NCBI GenBank assembly: GCA_904377845.1
Contig: CAJFGR010000010.1
Coordinates: forward strand, 50,833-114,832
Length of the DNA stretch: 64,000 bases
Source: an uncultured Ruminococcus sp.
GTDB lineage: Bacteria > Bacillota > Clostridia > Lachnospirales > Lachnospiraceae
Direction of reading: 5' to 3'
In this document: positions 9,101 through 18,579 of the stretch, in pieces
Layout of the letters: each line of letters starts with the position of its first letter
Numbering within the stretch: the first letter of the stretch is position 1
The notes under the pieces: model-generated
The model's input: only the letters and a program-made list of their open reading frames with translations
Database searches by the model: none
Told to the model about the DNA's origin: nothing
Position numbers and translations under genes: made by a program

Positions 9101-10045
9101 TTAAAGATGGATTCTTGTGCCGGTCTTGCCGAGTATTCCGTCTTTTGCTTTCTCAAGCAGCGTGATTAGCGCCTGTCTTCCCGGTTTGGATTCTGCGAAA
9201 TCTACGGCTGCCTGAACTTTCGGAAGCATGGAACCCGGTGCGAAATGCCCTTCGTCTATGTACTGCTTCGCCTCGGCAACTGTGATGTCGTCCAGCCATT
9301 TTTCATCCGGCTTTCCGTAATTGATCGCAACTTTTTCAACGGCAGTCAGAATGATAAGGAAATCAGCGTCCAGCTCTTTTGCCATCAGGCAGCTCGCGAA
9401 GTCCTTGTCAATGACAGCGCTGGCGCCTTTTAAGTGATTGCCCTGACGTGTGACGGGGATACCGCCTCCGCCGCAGGCGATGACTACGTCGCCGGAGTCC
9501 ACCATATTGCGGATCGTTCCGATCTCAATGATCTCCTGCGGTTTCGGGGATGCAACCACACGGCGGTAGCCGCGGCCTGCATCTTCTTTCATGATGTAGT
9601 CATATTTCTCGGTCATGATATCAGCCTGTTCCTTTGTCATAAAGCGGCCGATGGGTTTGGACGGGTGGTCAAATGCCGGGTCATCGGGATCGACACGCAC
9701 CTGTGTGATCATGGTAGCCACCGGAATATCCGTGATCCCTCTGTTTAAGAGCTCTTCGCGGAGTGCATTCTGCAGGTCATATCCGATATATGCCTGGCTC
9801 ATGGCAACACAGACAGACAACGGTGTGTTCGGCTGATGCGGATCCTCGTGTGTGAGGGCGATCATAGCGTTGTTGACCATGCCCACCTGAGGTCCGTTTC
9901 CGTGAGCAACCACGACCTCGCATCCCTCCTGTATCAGATCGACGATAGCGCGGGAAGTGATCTTAACGGCCTTCATCTGCTCCGGCAGAGTATTGCCGAG
10001 GGCATTCCCGCCCAGGGCAATAACGATACGTTTTTTCTTTTCCAT
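9101..10045 (-). CDS. arcC: carbamate kinase
   Basis: RIVIALGGNALGNTLPEQM, VVVAHGNGPQVG, VIACGGGGIPV. Confidence 0.95.
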   Translation of the reverse strand: MEKKKRIVIALGGNALGNTLPEQMKAVKITSRAIVDLIQEGCEVVVAHGNGPQVGMVNNAMIALTHEDPHQPNTPLSVCVAMSQAYIGYDLQNALREELLNRGITDIPVATMITQVRVDPDDPAFDHPSKPIGRFMTKEQADIMTEKYDYIMKEDAGRGYRRVVASPKPQEIIEIGTIRNMVDSGDVVIACGGGGIPVTRQGNHLKGASAVIDKDFASCLMAKELDADFLIILTAVEKVAINYGKPDEKWLDDITVAEAKQYIDEGHFAPGSMLPKVQAAVDFAESKPGRQALITLLEKAKDGILGKTGTRIHL

Positions 10046-10062
10046 AAACTGCCTCCTTGGGA

Positions 10063-10446
10063 TCAGCCCTCTTTTACAGCGGCGATGGCCTCTACCTCGC
10101 AGAGCACTCCCTTCGGAAGAGCTTTGACAGCGACGCAGGAGCGTGCCGGTTTGCCGGTGAAGTATTTCGCATAGATTTCATTGAATGCTGCAAAGTCAGC
10201 CATATCTGCGAGGAAGCAGGTTGTCTTTACAACGTCTGTAAATGCAGCTCCCTGACTTTCCAGAAGAGCGCCTACATTTTTCATAACCTGTTCCGCCTGC
10301 TCTTCAATAGTAGTACCGACTACTTCACCTGTCTCCGGTGAGAGCGGGATCTGGCCTGAGAAAAATGCGATTCCGTTTAGGACGATTCCCTGTGAGTACG
10401 GTCCGATTGCTGCAGGTGCGTTTTTTGTGTCAACATATTTTAACAT
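10063..10446 (-). CDS. ridA: RidA family enamine/imine deaminase
   Basis: APAAIGPYSQGIVLNGIAFFSGQIPLSPETGE..ARSCVAVKALPKGVLCEVEAIA. Confidence 0.95.
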   Translation of the reverse strand: MLKYVDTKNAPAAIGPYSQGIVLNGIAFFSGQIPLSPETGEVVGTTIEEQAEQVMKNVGALLESQGAAFTDVVKTTCFLADMADFAAFNEIYAKYFTGKPARSCVAVKALPKGVLCEVEAIAAVKEG

Positions 10447-10530
10447 GATGTAAATACCTCCTGATGATTCTTTTTTAGATTAGTAACTGTTCAGTCCGTT
10501 CAGCCTGCGCCATTCGTAAAGCTGCAATTT

Positions 10531-11724
10531 CTATTTGAAAACTCTCGGTGTTGCTTTTTCTTCCAGTTTCTTGAGGATGTCAGCCGGATCTGCGAATTTT
10601 GCAAGGAAGATCATAGCTGCGATGATGTACGGTTTGTAGCTTGCCTCTTTGTAGAGCGGATCTCTGTAGCGGTCGAATACGCTTGCGTCAACTTCGCCTT
10701 CCTCACAGCTTACGCCTGTGATGTCAGCCGGCAGACAGTGCATATAGAGAGCTTTGCCGTCTTTTGTAGTCTTCATCAGTTCCTCTGTACAAGCCCAGTC
10801 TTTGTGCTGTGCATTCTGTGCGAGGAGCTCTTTCTCCAGCTCTTTGATGCCCTCGAAGTCGCCGTTCCCGTAGAGCTCTGTGCGTTTCTCCATAGCTGCG
10901 AACGGAGCCCAGCTCTTCGGATATACGATATCGGCGTCTTTGAATGCCTCTGCCATATTGTTTGTCTTTGTAAATGTACCGCCGGATTTCTTTGCGTTTT
11001 CGGCAGCGACAGCTTCAACCTCCGGGAATACCTCGTATCCTTCCGGATGTGCCAGCACAACGTCCATTCCGAAACGTGTCATTAGTCCGATGATTCCCTG
11101 GGGAACGGAGAGCGGTTTGCCGTAGGACGGAGAGTAAGCCCATGACATGGCGATCTTCTTGCCTTTCAGGTTCTCGACTCCGCCGAACTCATGGATGATG
11201 TGGAGCATATCAGCCATGGCCTGTGTCGGGTGGTCGATGTCGCACTGCAGGTTGACAAGCGTCGGTTTCTGCTCAAGGATGCCGTCTTTGTTTCCCTGTG
11301 TCACGGCGTCAACAACTTCGTGCATATAAGCGTTTCCTTTGCCGATGTACATATCGTCGCGGATACCGATAACGTCAGCCATGAAAGAGATCATGTTTGC
11401 TGTCTCGCGGACGGTCTCGCCGTGTGCAACCTGGGATTTCCCTTCGTCCAGATCCTGAACCTCAAGACCTAACAGGTTACATGCGGATGCAAATGAGAAA
11501 CGTGTACGCGTGGAGTTGTCGCGGAACAGTGAGATTCCGAGGCCGCTCTCGAAAACTTTTGTAGAGATATTGTTTTCTCTCATGTAGCGGAGAGCATCGG
11601 CTACTGTAAATACAGCTTCCAGCTCATCGTCTGTCTTCTCCCATGTGAGGAAGAAGTCTCCGTTGTACATATCCTTAAAGTTCAGGGCGTTCAGTTTGTC
11701 GATATAATCCTGTAAAGTTTTCAT
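10531..11724 (-). CDS. ygeW: knotted carbamoyltransferase YgeW
   Basis: FRDNSTRTRFSFASACNLLGLEVQDLDEGKSQVAHGETVRETANMISFMADVIGIRDD; LYMHCLPADI. Confidence 0.95.
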   Translation of the reverse strand: MKTLQDYIDKLNALNFKDMYNGDFFLTWEKTDDELEAVFTVADALRYMRENNISTKVFESGLGISLFRDNSTRTRFSFASACNLLGLEVQDLDEGKSQVAHGETVRETANMISFMADVIGIRDDMYIGKGNAYMHEVVDAVTQGNKDGILEQKPTLVNLQCDIDHPTQAMADMLHIIHEFGGVENLKGKKIAMSWAYSPSYGKPLSVPQGIIGLMTRFGMDVVLAHPEGYEVFPEVEAVAAENAKKSGGTFTKTNNMAEAFKDADIVYPKSWAPFAAMEKRTELYGNGDFEGIKELEKELLAQNAQHKDWACTEELMKTTKDGKALYMHCLPADITGVSCEEGEVDASVFDRYRDPLYKEASYKPYIIAAMIFLAKFADPADILKKLEEKATPRVFK

Positions 11725-11795
11725 TCTTTATTTGTCCTCCTTGATATAAATGAAATTAAAATTACTTCCTGAAAATTATAACAGTTTAACCCATG

Positions 11796-13106
11796 TTATT
11801 CGCAGTAGCAGTTCGGCAGTGCAGCATATACAGCAGCGCAAGTTACAAGATCCTGTTTCCATGTCTTCTCATTCGGAGCGTGTGCCTGAGCCTCAGCGCC
11901 CGGTCCGAATCCGATGCACGGAATTCCGTTTCTTCCCATAATGGACACGCCGTTTGTGGAGAAGGTCCATTTGTCTGTAAGCGGACGGCTCTGACGCATT
12001 TCCAGTGTCTCGGGAGCGCCGATTCTCTTGTCTCCATAGAGAGAAGTGTAGGCTTTTTCAAGAGCTTTTGTTACCTTGTGGTCTTTCGGGATCGCCCATG
12101 TCGGGAAGTAGCACTCGATCTCGTATACGCATCCTGTGTAGGACGGACGGTCATAGTTGTACATGGATACGACTACATCATCGCCGTATTTCTGTACGCT
12201 CGGCAGAGCACGGATCTCATCCAGGCAGCTCTCCCATGTCTCGCCGAATGTCATGCGGCGGTCAAGTGATACTGCGCAGGAATCAGCTACCGCACAGCGG
12301 CTCGGGGATGTGTAGAAGATCTGGGATACGGTAACTGTACCGCGTCCGAGGAAGCGAGCTTCCTCCCAGTCCGGATTGTATTTCGGATTTAACATTTTCA
12401 CAAGACCTTTGATCTCTGTCTCGTCTGCGTCATCGTTCTCGTTGAGAGCGCGCACATCCTGAAGGATGTCGGCCATCTTGTAGATCGCATTGTCGCCGCG
12501 TTCCGGAGCGGAACCGTGGCAGGAAACGCCTTTGACGTCGATGCGGATTTCCATACGTCCGCGCTGTCCGCGGTAGATACCGCCGTCTGTCGGCTCTGTG
12601 GATACGACAAATTCCGGACGGATCTTGTCCTCATTGATGATGTACTGCCAGCACAGGCCGTCGCAGTCTTCTTCCTGAACTGTTCCTACGACCATGATCT
12701 TGCATCCTTCCGGGATCAGATCCATGTCTTTCATGATCCTTGCACCGTAAACTGCGGATACAAGACCTCCGCACTGGTCGGATACCCCGCGCCCTCCGAT
12801 CTCTGTGTCGTTCTCGTATCCCTCATACGGATCAAAGTCCCAGTTGTCGATATTTCCGATACCTACTGTGTCGATATGTGCATCGTATGCGATGATCTTA
12901 TCGCCTGTTCCCATGTAGCCGATGACATTTCCCTGAGGATCGATAACGACCTCGTCGAAGTCCAGTTTCTTCATCTCAGCAGAGATCGTGTCAATATGTG
13001 CTTTCTCATCGCAGCTCTCGCCCGGATTCTTCACGATAGCGCGAAGAAATGCGGTCATGTCTTTCTGATAACCCTGTGCAGCTTCTTTGATTTTGTTGAA
13101 GTCCAT
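11796..13106 (-). CDS. ygeY: YgeY family selenium metabolism-linked M20 hydrolase
   Basis: [49 protein letters not shown]. Start placed at ATG 13106 (MDFNKIKE). Confidence 0.93.
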   Translation of the reverse strand: MDFNKIKEAAQGYQKDMTAFLRAIVKNPGESCDEKAHIDTISAEMKKLDFDEVVIDPQGNVIGYMGTGDKIIAYDAHIDTVGIGNIDNWDFDPYEGYENDTEIGGRGVSDQCGGLVSAVYGARIMKDMDLIPEGCKIMVVGTVQEEDCDGLCWQYIINEDKIRPEFVVSTEPTDGGIYRGQRGRMEIRIDVKGVSCHGSAPERGDNAIYKMADILQDVRALNENDDADETEIKGLVKMLNPKYNPDWEEARFLGRGTVTVSQIFYTSPSRCAVADSCAVSLDRRMTFGETWESCLDEIRALPSVQKYGDDVVVSMYNYDRPSYTGCVYEIECYFPTWAIPKDHKVTKALEKAYTSLYGDKRIGAPETLEMRQSRPLTDKWTFSTNGVSIMGRNGIPCIGFGPGAEAQAHAPNEKTWKQDLVTCAAVYAALPNCYCE

Positions 13107-13199
13107 AGTTGTAATCTCCTTTCCTTGTTTGCGCCGTGGTTTACACGACATGGTGGTACACCCCTGCGGTGTTTTGAAAATGTTATGAGTGTGTTTCAT

Positions 13200-13239
13200 C
13201 AGGCGCCGGACCGCGGAGGGCGCGGGTCCGGACTGCCTG
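13200..13239 (-). other. GC-rich hairpin in the ygeX-ygeY intergenic region
   Basis: CAGGCgCCGGACC...GGTCCGGacTGCCTG stem. Confidence 0.55.
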
Positions 13240-13287
13240 ACCGGAATAATTAATTGATTAGTTTCGTATTTATATGGAACAGACTGT

Positions 13288-14493
13288 CTATCTGTCGTTC
13301 CCGCCCCAGACGATGGATTCGTATCTTTCGGGATCTGTGTCACCTTCGGTGGAGAAGAGGAGTACTTTCGAATTCTCGTCCAGTCCGAGATGCTCTCTCA
13401 GCGGCCGGTACTCGTCCATTGTCATGATGCAGGCAAGTGTTCCGAAGGGCGCGGCGCCGGACTCGCCGGATGTCACCGGCTGATCGCCTTTCACCGGAGC
13501 GGCCAGCATACGCATACCCCTTGCAGCCACCCAGTCAGGTGATGCTACAAACGTATCTACATGATTTTTCAGAATATCCCATGAAATAGTATTCGGTTCA
13601 CCGCAGGCAAGTCCTGCCATGATCGTTACCATATCTCCGTCTACGATGCGGATATCTCCGTCTCCTGCGCAGGCGCCTTTGTACAGGCAGGCAGCAGCTT
13701 CGGCTTCTACTACGATCACTTTCGGAGGATTCTCGGGATAGCGGTTTGCAAAATATCCCTGAACGGCTCCTGCAAGAGATCCGACACCGGCCTGAATGAA
13801 TACGTGGGTCGGACGCTCACAGTCATAGCCATGGAGCTGCTCGTCCGCTTCCATTGCCATCGTTCCGTAACCCTGCATGATCCATGAAGGAATTTCCTCA
13901 TATCCGTCCCAGGCGGTATCCTGAACCATGACGCCGTTTTCTGTTTTTTCCGCCATGGCATTTGCCATACGGACACATTCATCATAATTGTATTCCTCGA
14001 TGGTCGCCTGTGCGCCTTCTGCAAGGATATTGTTCAGTCTGGTCTGTGTACTTCCCTTCGGCATGAGGACAACGGCTTTCTGGCCCAGTTTATTGGCAGC
14101 CCATGCAACGCCGCGTCCGTGGTTGCCGTCTGTGGCTGTAAAGAATGTAGCCTGTCCGAACTCCTTTTTCAGCTCCTCGGAAGTGAGCACGTTGTAGGGA
14201 AGCTCGGAGACGTCTTTGCCGGTCTGCTTCGCTATGTAGCGCGCCATGGCGAATGAACCGCCGAGCACTTTGAAAGCATTGAGCCCGAAACGATAAGACT
14301 CATCTTTGACATACACTTCTCCCAGCCCGAGGCGCGCTGCCATATGATCCAGTTTCACCAGCGGAGTGACGCTGTACTGCGGAAAACTCTCATGGAACGT
14401 GCGCGCTTTTCTGACCTCATCCAGCCCCATTACTTTCAGGTTGGAATCCGCTGTCTTCGGCATCTTGTTCACTGCCCATTTGATTGTGTCCAT
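13288..14493 (-). CDS. ygeX: diaminopropionate ammonia-lyase (PLP-dependent)
   Basis: [42 protein letters not shown]. Confidence 0.95.
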   Translation of the reverse strand: MDTIKWAVNKMPKTADSNLKVMGLDEVRKARTFHESFPQYSVTPLVKLDHMAARLGLGEVYVKDESYRFGLNAFKVLGGSFAMARYIAKQTGKDVSELPYNVLTSEELKKEFGQATFFTATDGNHGRGVAWAANKLGQKAVVLMPKGSTQTRLNNILAEGAQATIEEYNYDECVRMANAMAEKTENGVMVQDTAWDGYEEIPSWIMQGYGTMAMEADEQLHGYDCERPTHVFIQAGVGSLAGAVQGYFANRYPENPPKVIVVEAEAAACLYKGACAGDGDIRIVDGDMVTIMAGLACGEPNTISWDILKNHVDTFVASPDWVAARGMRMLAAPVKGDQPVTSGESGAAPFGTLACIMTMDEYRPLREHLGLDENSKVLLFSTEGDTDPERYESIVWGGNDR

Positions 14494-14543
14494 TGTGGAA
14501 CCTCCTTATAAATATATGAAATGTTATTGATTTACAATATTGA

Positions 14544-14676
14544 GAATATGCCAGCTCGAATCCGCCCCTTCGGGGCTGCTTCTCGCTGATGGCGTCCGCC
14601 ATATGCCGATATCGTCATTATCTGCTGCTTGCAAGCAAGCTTGCACAGCATATACTGCCGATTTCGGCGCATATTC
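14544..14676. repeat. palindrome-rich intergenic element
   Basis: Terminal GAATATGCc / ggCGCATATTC inverted ends; internal hairpins CCCCttcgGGG, atggcGtccGCCAT, gcTGCttgcaagcaagcttGCAcagc. Confidence 0.5.
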
Positions 14677-15322
14677 ATCCTTTGTCCATATAGCTGTATA
14701 GCGTAAACTTTGATATCCCCAGCAGGGATGAGACTTTATCGCCGGATTTTGTGATGAGAAATGCTCCGGCGTTATTCAAATACTGCACTACGGCGACTTT
14801 GTCGTCCTTGTTCATCATCGCGACGGGCTTGCCTACTCTGGCGATTGCCTGTTCGATGAGCTGATCGAGCAGTTCAGTCACATTGTGGGTGATCCTCTGG
14901 GGAGAACCTGAGGTATCATTTCCGTGGCTGTCCTCCGGTTCGGTCTGAACCAGTCCCCGGATCGAGCTCTCTGCTGCGAGAAGGGTAGTGATGTCGTAAT
15001 TCATGGAAAAGATATACACGATCTTCCCTTCTTCATTACGGATATAGAGGGTACTGGATTTCAAGATCCTGCCGTCATCTGTTCTTGTCAGATATGCAAG
15101 TTTGTCCTTGACTTTTCCGGGATCGGATCTCAGTGTCTCAAGTACAATGCCTGACGGGCCGTCGCCGGTATGGCGGTTGGAAACATGGCCGTTCTCAATA
15201 TAGACGATGGATTTGTCCAGGTCTTTTTTTGTCAGATCGTGGATGACGACTTCGCAGGAATTCCCGAACTGGGCTGCAAGTCCGTGTGCAAGCTGCTTAA
15301 GAAAATGAAGTTTCTGCTCCAT
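14675..15322 (-). CDS. YheO/DauR-like PAS + HTH transcriptional regulator
   Basis: MEQKLHFLKQLAHGLAAQFGNSCEVVIHDL..SIVYIENGHVSNRHTGD; C-terminal KFTLYSYMDKG HTH. Start placed at ATG 15322. Confidence 0.85.
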   Translation of the reverse strand: MEQKLHFLKQLAHGLAAQFGNSCEVVIHDLTKKDLDKSIVYIENGHVSNRHTGDGPSGIVLETLRSDPGKVKDKLAYLTRTDDGRILKSSTLYIRNEEGKIVYIFSMNYDITTLLAAESSIRGLVQTEPEDSHGNDTSGSPQRITHNVTELLDQLIEQAIARVGKPVAMMNKDDKVAVVQYLNNAGAFLITKSGDKVSSLLGISKFTLYSYMDKG

Positions 15323-15371
15323 TGCTTCACCTGCCTTTTGGTAAGCTTGTCTGTCGTGTGTCTCTAAACCC

Positions 15372-15399
15372 ATCATAGCATAAAAAAACACAGAGTCAA
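15372..15399 (-). promoter_or_regulatory. promoter of the PAS/HTH regulator
   Basis: Minus strand TTGACT-N16-TATGAT with extended TGC just before the -10. Confidence 0.7.
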
Positions 15400-15407
15400 T
15401 ACTTTTT

Positions 15408-15422
15408 CTAAAAAATTTTTAG
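15408..15422. promoter_or_regulatory. operator palindrome O1
   Basis: CTAAAAAATTTTTAG; 8 bp from the -35 of the regulator promoter. Confidence 0.75.
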
Positions 15423-15427
15423 GCAAT

Positions 15428-15442
15428 CTAAAAAATATTTAG
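15428..15442. promoter_or_regulatory. operator palindrome O2
   Basis: CTAAAAAATATTTAG; 20 bp from O1. Confidence 0.75.
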
Positions 15443-15470
15443 GAATGCTGCTCAAGCGACAAAAATGATG

Positions 15471-15499
15471 TTGACGGACGTGTAAAAAAAGGTTATATT
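15471..15499 (+). promoter_or_regulatory. strong sigma70-like promoter for a short leader transcript
   Basis: TTGACG-N17-TATATT. Confidence 0.55.
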
Positions 15500-15513
15500 A
15501 ACTCACGAAGCAA

Positions 15514-15543
15514 GGCGCTTGATTTACGGATCAGGCGCCTTTT
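15514..15543 (+). terminator. intrinsic terminator between the two operator pairs
   Basis: GGCGCttGATttacggATCaGGCGCCTTTT. Confidence 0.7.
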
Positions 15544-15597
15544 CGCATATATAAATATTTTAATCTGCGCAGGATTTTAAACACTGTTTTTGAATAC

Positions 15598-15612
15598 CTA
15601 AAAATTTTTTAG
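15598..15612. promoter_or_regulatory. operator palindrome O3
   Basis: CTAAAAATTTTTTAG. Confidence 0.75.
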
Positions 15613-15617
15613 ATGCT

Positions 15618-15632
15618 CTAAAAATTATTTAG
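15618..15632. promoter_or_regulatory. operator palindrome O4
   Basis: CTAAAAATTATTTAG; 20 bp from O3 and 8 bp from the ssnA -35. Confidence 0.75.
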
Positions 15633-15640
15633 AATTCATA

Positions 15641-15669
15641 TTGCATTTATACAATATTAATGGTATTCT
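15641..15669 (+). promoter_or_regulatory. ssnA operon promoter
   Basis: TTGCAT-N17-TATTCT with extended -10 TGG. Confidence 0.6.
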
Positions 15670-15766
15670 ATAATCAGTGACAGGGCTTAGTGTGCGATTT
15701 GCACAGTAATCTGCAAAAGCGCATTGAGAACAGTATGTGGAAAATAAATAAAAAGGAGTAATTAAT

Positions 15767-17098
15767 ATGCTGGTTTTAGGTAATGGAAAAGTTATCACAA
15801 GAGATGCTGCATATCCGCTGATCGAGAATGGCGCAGTCGCGATCGACGGCACTACAATCTGTAAAGTGGGCTCCTCGGAGGAGGTAAGAAACGCATATCC
15901 TGATGCAGAGTACATCGATGCCAAAGGCGGCCTGATTATGCCCGGCTTTATCAATGTACACGAGCATATTTACAGTGCGTTTGCAAGAGGGCTTTCCATA
16001 AAGGGCTACGATCCGAAAGGATTTCTTGACATCCTTGACGGACAGTGGTGGACGATCGACCGCAATCTTACACTGCATGATACATATTTAAGTGCTATGG
16101 CTACTTATATTGACTGCATCAGAAACGGTGTGACAACGATCTTTGACCACCACGCAAGTTTCGGCTCGATCAGGGGCTCTCTTTTTGAGATTGAGAAAGC
16201 GGCTAAAGAGACCGGAGTGCGGTCCTGTCTCTGCTATGAGATCTCAGACAGAGACGGGATGGACAAGGCAAGAGAGTCTGTTATGGAGAATGCAGAGTTT
16301 ATCCGCCACGCGCTTCAGGATGATTCCGGGATGATCGCGGGAATGATGGGGATGCACGCGCAGTTTACGATCTCTGATGAAACGATGGAATTGGCGGCTG
16401 CCAATAAGCCGGATGAAGTGGGATATCACATTCATGTGGCCGAGGGGATCGAAGACCTGCATCACTGCCTGAAGCATTACGGGAAACGGATCGTTGACCG
16501 TCTGATGGACCACGGCATCCTCGGAGAAAAGACGCTTCTGGGACACTGCATTTACATTAATTCGCATGAGATGGACTTAATTAAGGAAACGGATACTATG
16601 GTGGTCCACAATCCGGAGTCCAATATGGGCAATGCGTGCGGATGCCCGCCGACGATGGAGCTGGTGCACCGGGGAATCCTCACCGGTCTCGGCACGGACG
16701 GATATACGCATGATATGATGGAATCATGGAAAGTGGCGAACATTCTGCACAAACATCATCTCTGCGATCCGAATGCGGCATGGGGCGAAGTGCCGCAGAT
16801 GCTCTTCGAGAACAATGCGAAGATTGCCGGAAGGTACTTCAAGCAGGAGCTGGGCGTCCTGAAAGAAGGCGCGGCAGGAGATGTGATCATCGTTGACTAT
16901 GATCCGCTTACCCCGATGAATGAAAATAATATAAACAGCCATCTTTTATTCGGAGTAACCGGACATGACGTGATTACGACAGTGGCAAACGGCGAAGTCC
17001 TGATGAAAGACAGAAGGCTTACGAAGATCGATACGGCCAAAGTGATGGCCGACTGCAGACAGGCGGCGAAAGAGCTTGCCGGGCGGATCAACGGTTAA
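15767..17098 (+). CDS. ssnA: putative aminohydrolase SsnA
   Basis: GLIMPGFINVHEHIYSAFARGLS..GLGTDGYTHDMMESWKVANILHKH. Confidence 0.95.
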   Translation: MLVLGNGKVITRDAAYPLIENGAVAIDGTTICKVGSSEEVRNAYPDAEYIDAKGGLIMPGFINVHEHIYSAFARGLSIKGYDPKGFLDILDGQWWTIDRNLTLHDTYLSAMATYIDCIRNGVTTIFDHHASFGSIRGSLFEIEKAAKETGVRSCLCYEISDRDGMDKARESVMENAEFIRHALQDDSGMIAGMMGMHAQFTISDETMELAAANKPDEVGYHIHVAEGIEDLHHCLKHYGKRIVDRLMDHGILGEKTLLGHCIYINSHEMDLIKETDTMVVHNPESNMGNACGCPPTMELVHRGILTGLGTDGYTHDMMESWKVANILHKHHLCDPNAAWGEVPQMLFENNAKIAGRYFKQELGVLKEGAAGDVIIVDYDPLTPMNENNINSHLLFGVTGHDVITTVANGEVLMKDRRLTKIDTAKVMADCRQAAKELAGRING

Positions 17099-17112
17099 TG
17101 AGGTGAATAGAA

Positions 17113-18543
17113 ATGAATGATACAAAGCAGAAAAAGGACAACTCAGAATTATTTAAATGGGATGGCAATCCGTCGTTCGGGCAGGTGCTTCCTCTGGCGG
17201 CACAGCACGTGCTGGCGGCGGTAGTAGGCTGTGTAACGCCGGCTATCCTCGTAGCAAATGCTGCAAATAATGCCGGCGGAAATGTGGATATGGGACTTCT
17301 GATCCAGGTATCTCTTGTGTTTGCTGCGCTGTCTACATTGTTACAGCTATATGCTAAGAAGATCAAACTGGGAAGCGGACTCCCGGTTATTATCGGCGTC
17401 AGCTTCGCATATGTTCCGACGATGACAGCCATTGCCGCACAAGCGAAAGACGTCAATACGATTTTCGGAGCCATGATCATCGGCGGTATCGTCGCGATAC
17501 TCGTAGGACTTTTCATCCGGCAGATCCGCCGGGTGTTTCCGCCGCTCGTGATCGGGACTGTAATCCTGGCGATCGGCTTGTCACTTTACAGCACAGCGGT
17601 CAACTATATGGCAGGAAATTCATCCAACACATACGAAGTGATCGTGGAGCAGCAGGGCAAAACAGAGGCGCTTGTGTTTGGATCCTGGCAGAACTGGCTG
17701 GTGGCGTTTATTACACTGGCGATCGTTGTTCTCCTGAACCATTATGGAAAAGGGCTGTTTAAGCTTGCTTCTATCCTGATCGGTCTTCTCTGCGGATATG
17801 CAGTGGCATTGTGTTTCGGAATGGTTGATTTCTCGGCACTTTCATCCGCAGGATGGTTCCAGGTTCCGATGCCGCTCGCTTTTGGGATTAGGTTTGATAT
17901 ATCGGCAATCCTGCCGCTTGCGATTTTGTTCCTGGTCAATTCGATCCAGGCGATGGGAGATTTCTCCGCTACAACGACAGGCGGTATGGACAGACTTCCG
18001 ACAGACGATGAGCTCAACGGCGGTATTATCGGATACGGCGTCAGCAATATGGTAGGCGCTCTGTTCGGATGCCCTCCGACAGCTACATACAGCCAGAACG
18101 TAGGTATCGTCGGTTCCACGAGAGTAGTGGCAAGAAAGGTATTTTCTGTCGCAGCCATCATCCTGCTCATCGCAGGACTGATCCCGAAATTTTCCGCACT
18201 GCTTAGGACAATTCCGCAGTGTGTGCTGGGCGGTGCGGTTGCATCTGTATTCGCATCTATCGCCATGACAGGAATCAAGCTGCTGGTGACGGAGAAACTG
18301 ACTTACAGGAATACGACTGTTGCAGGACTTTCCATAGCAATTGGTATGGGCGTGTCCTTAAGCGACGGCTGCTTAAACCAGATGACAGCAAGCATCCACA
18401 ACGCTCTTAATATGAGCATGAGCCTGGAGAGCTTCCAGTCCATCATCAACAATACATTCGCATCATCGCCGGTCGTACTGGCAACCATATTTGCAGTGAT
18501 TCTGAACCTGATTCTGCCGAAAGACAAGCCGGATGCACAGTGA
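17113..18543 (+). CDS. uracil-xanthine permease family (NCS2) transporter
   Basis: LPLAAQHVLAAVVGCVTPAILVA; QAMGDFSATTTGGMDR; NVGIVGSTRVVARKV. Confidence 0.93.
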   Translation: MNDTKQKKDNSELFKWDGNPSFGQVLPLAAQHVLAAVVGCVTPAILVANAANNAGGNVDMGLLIQVSLVFAALSTLLQLYAKKIKLGSGLPVIIGVSFAYVPTMTAIAAQAKDVNTIFGAMIIGGIVAILVGLFIRQIRRVFPPLVIGTVILAIGLSLYSTAVNYMAGNSSNTYEVIVEQQGKTEALVFGSWQNWLVAFITLAIVVLLNHYGKGLFKLASILIGLLCGYAVALCFGMVDFSALSSAGWFQVPMPLAFGIRFDISAILPLAILFLVNSIQAMGDFSATTTGGMDRLPTDDELNGGIIGYGVSNMVGALFGCPPTATYSQNVGIVGSTRVVARKVFSVAAIILLIAGLIPKFSALLRTIPQCVLGGAVASVFASIAMTGIKLLVTEKLTYRNTTVAGLSIAIGMGVSLSDGCLNQMTASIHNALNMSMSLESFQSIINNTFASSPVVLATIFAVILNLILPKDKPDAQ

Positions 18544-18579
18544 GAAGCGTGCATACCGCAATAACAGGAGGGAATAGCT

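Noticed and set aside
15400-15640. AT-rich palindromes as mere transcription terminators or AT background
   Set aside because: Four copies share flanking C/G bases with exact 20-bp periodicity and equal 8-bp distance to two promoters, which is unlikely as background. They were kept as operators.
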